Shown here piece by piece: positions 5,999-7,071 of a stretch of 7,071 nt of DNA; position 1 is the first letter of the stretch; every line of letters begins with the position of its first letter. Below the pieces are notes generated by a model that saw only the letters and a list, made by a program, of their open reading frames with translations, did not search any database and was not told where the DNA came from. This stretch comes from Planctomycetota bacterium. GTDB lineage: Bacteria > Planctomycetota > Phycisphaerae > UBA1845. Made by a program: the position numbers and the translations under genes. Where the stretch lies: NCBI GenBank assembly GCA_024277835.1, contig JAJRUK010000279.1, positions 1 to 7,071 of the forward strand, written 5' to 3'.

Positions 5999-6057
5999 AT
6001 GTTCGAGGAACCGCTACGCGCGGGGACTGCGTCTTCTGACTTGGGGAATAAGCAACC

Positions 6058-7071
6058 ATGATCGCACGAGATACACCCATCGCACGGATTCTTATCGCCG
6101 ATGCCGACCGCATCGTCGCCGAGGCGATCGCAAACATGTTCGCTCGGCGCGGATTCGACGTTGAAACCGTCTACATGTTCGCCGACGCGCTCGACGTGAT
6201 AGGCCATGAACAAACGGACGTCGTTATCGCCGACGAGCGCCTGCCCGGCGGAAACGCCCGCGAACTGATGCGAATCGCGAGCAAACGATCACCGCACACC
6301 GCCTTTGTCATCACAAGCGCAACCCCAACCGTCGCGCACGCCGTCGAAGCAATCAAAATCGGTGCGCACGATTATCTTCCCAAACCAACCCGCGAAGACG
6401 AACTCGCGACGTGCATCGATCGAATCATCGCGCAGCAAACCCTATCTCGATCAACCATCACAACGGACGACTTGTCGAACGCGGGCCTGGAACTACCGGG
6501 TGTTGTCGGAAATGACTATCGAATGATCCGCGTTTTCGACCTCGTCGAATCCGTCGCGACTACAACTGTCACCGTACTGCTTGAAGGTGCATCCGGTACA
6601 GGCAAATCGCTGATCGCCCGAGCACTGCACGATCGCAGTCACCGCCGCGACAAACCGTTTATCGAGGTCAGTTGCGGCGCGCTACCGGAGACCCTTCTCG
6701 AAAGCGAACTCTTTGGCCACCTCCGCGGTTCGTTCACCGGAGCAACCACCAACAAAGCTGGAAAATTCAAAATCGCCGACACCGGGACGATCTTTCTCGA
6801 CGAAATTTCAGCAGCCTCGCCCGCGCTACAAGTAAAACTCCTCCGCGTGCTTCAGTCGCAACAGTTCGAACCCGTCGGCAGTAACAAGACCCAAACGGTC
6901 GACGCTCGCGTAATTCTCGCAACAAACCTCGATTTGGAAGCGGAAATGAACGCGGGCCGCTTTCGTGAAGACCTGTTCTATCGCATCAACGTCGTGAATA
7001 TCAACCTGCCAACACTCGCTCAGCGCGCCGGCGACATCCCGACACTTGCGAATCATTTTCTAAGACGAGCA
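6058..7071 (+). CDS. NtrC-family sigma-54-dependent response regulator, partial (C-terminus beyond right edge)
   Basis: The ATG at 6058 follows an in-frame TAA at 6049-6051, so it is the earliest start; GGGGA lies ten bases upstream. The 338 visible residues hold a receiver domain (about 9-125) with acidic D15 and D17, phospho-acceptor D59 in IADERLPGG, S87 and the conserved K109 in PKP. A AAA+ domain follows from about 147: Walker A GASGTGKS (177-184), ELFGH (217-221), the sigma-54 contact loop as GSFTGA (224-229, usual GAFTGA), Walker B GTIFLDE (243-249) and the arginine-finger region FREDLFYR (302-309). A C-terminal helix-turn-helix is expected beyond the edge. Such proteins activate sigma-54 RNA polymerase by ATP hydrolysis after phosphorylation by a histidine kinase. 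Neither the partner kinase nor the target is in view, and nothing ties it to the arsenic or selenoprotein genes except position. Confidence 0.94.
   Translation, partial: MIARDTPIARILIADADRIVAEAIANMFARRGFDVETVYMFADALDVIGHEQTDVVIADERLPGGNARELMRIASKRSPHTAFVITSATPTVAHAVEAIKIGAHDYLPKPTREDELATCIDRIIAQQTLSRSTITTDDLSNAGLELPGVVGNDYRMIRVFDLVESVATTTVTVLLEGASGTGKSLIARALHDRSHRRDKPFIEVSCGALPETLLESELFGHLRGSFTGATTNKAGKFKIADTGTIFLDEISAASPALQVKLLRVLQSQQFEPVGSNKTQTVDARVILATNLDLEAEMNAGRFREDLFYRINVVNINLPTLAQRAGDIPTLANHFLRRA

Larger units (their letters stand above)
5696..6057. other. Intergenic region between the selenoprotein gene and the response regulator
   Basis: This 362-base gap contains no convincing protein gene. 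From left to right it holds about 90 bases without visible structure, a long perfect hairpin (5789-5824), a plus-strand promoter candidate (5884-5913), a double-hairpin repeat (5945-5998), and the weak ribosome site GGGGA at 6043-6047 for the regulator gene. A short reading frame through the repeat has no coding support. Confidence 0.7.

Noticed and set aside
5865..6164. 99-residue frame with a TGILPV stretch
   Set aside because: It is a translation of the double-hairpin repeat and overlaps the start of the response regulator in another frame.

Overview
The window reads as chromosomal DNA of a GC-moderate Gram-negative bacterium, probably of the Planctomycetota or a nearby phylum. That guess rests on the gene mix (DUF3179 secreted protein, NtrC-type regulator, arsenosugar genes) and on the style of the intergenic repeats, so it is an inference and not a firm placement. 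Four protein genes lie on the minus strand (1-4472), two on the plus strand (4892-5695 and 6058 to the right edge), and two gene-free gaps of about 420 and 360 bases separate them.

Left block (4472 down to 1, minus strand): a tight operon read in the order arsM (arsenite S-adenosylmethionine methyltransferase), a PiT-type inorganic phosphate transporter, arsS (radical SAM enzyme with a C-terminal DUF3641 domain) and a mercuric-reductase-like FAD/NAD(P) disulfide oxidoreductase cut by the left edge. Gaps are 25, 16 and 2 bases, each gene has its own Shine-Dalgarno sequence, and a TTGACA-N17-TTTAGT promoter candidate lies about 180 bases upstream of arsM. The set fits an arsenosugar biosynthesis locus: ArsM methylates As(III), ArsS attaches a SAM-derived 5'-deoxyadenosyl group to the methylated arsenic, and the transporter and oxidoreductase would handle oxyanion flux and thiol/redox chemistry.

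Centre (4892-5695, plus strand): the most interesting object. A secreted DUF3179-domain protein is interrupted by one in-frame TGA at 5390-5392. The same frame continues for 100 residues of clearly DUF3179-like sequence. The TGA falls where the family has the first cysteine of its CPLC motif, and a strong stem-loop starts at the next base with its apical loop 21 bases downstream, as in bacterial SECIS elements. I annotate it as one 267-residue selenoprotein with Sec at residue 167.

Right block: after a gap holding a 16-bp perfect hairpin, a promoter candidate and a double-hairpin repeat, a sigma-54-type response regulator (receiver plus AAA+ domain) begins at 6058 and runs off the right edge. 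No selenocysteine machinery (selA, selB, selC tRNA), arsR or arsenic efflux gene is visible in the window.
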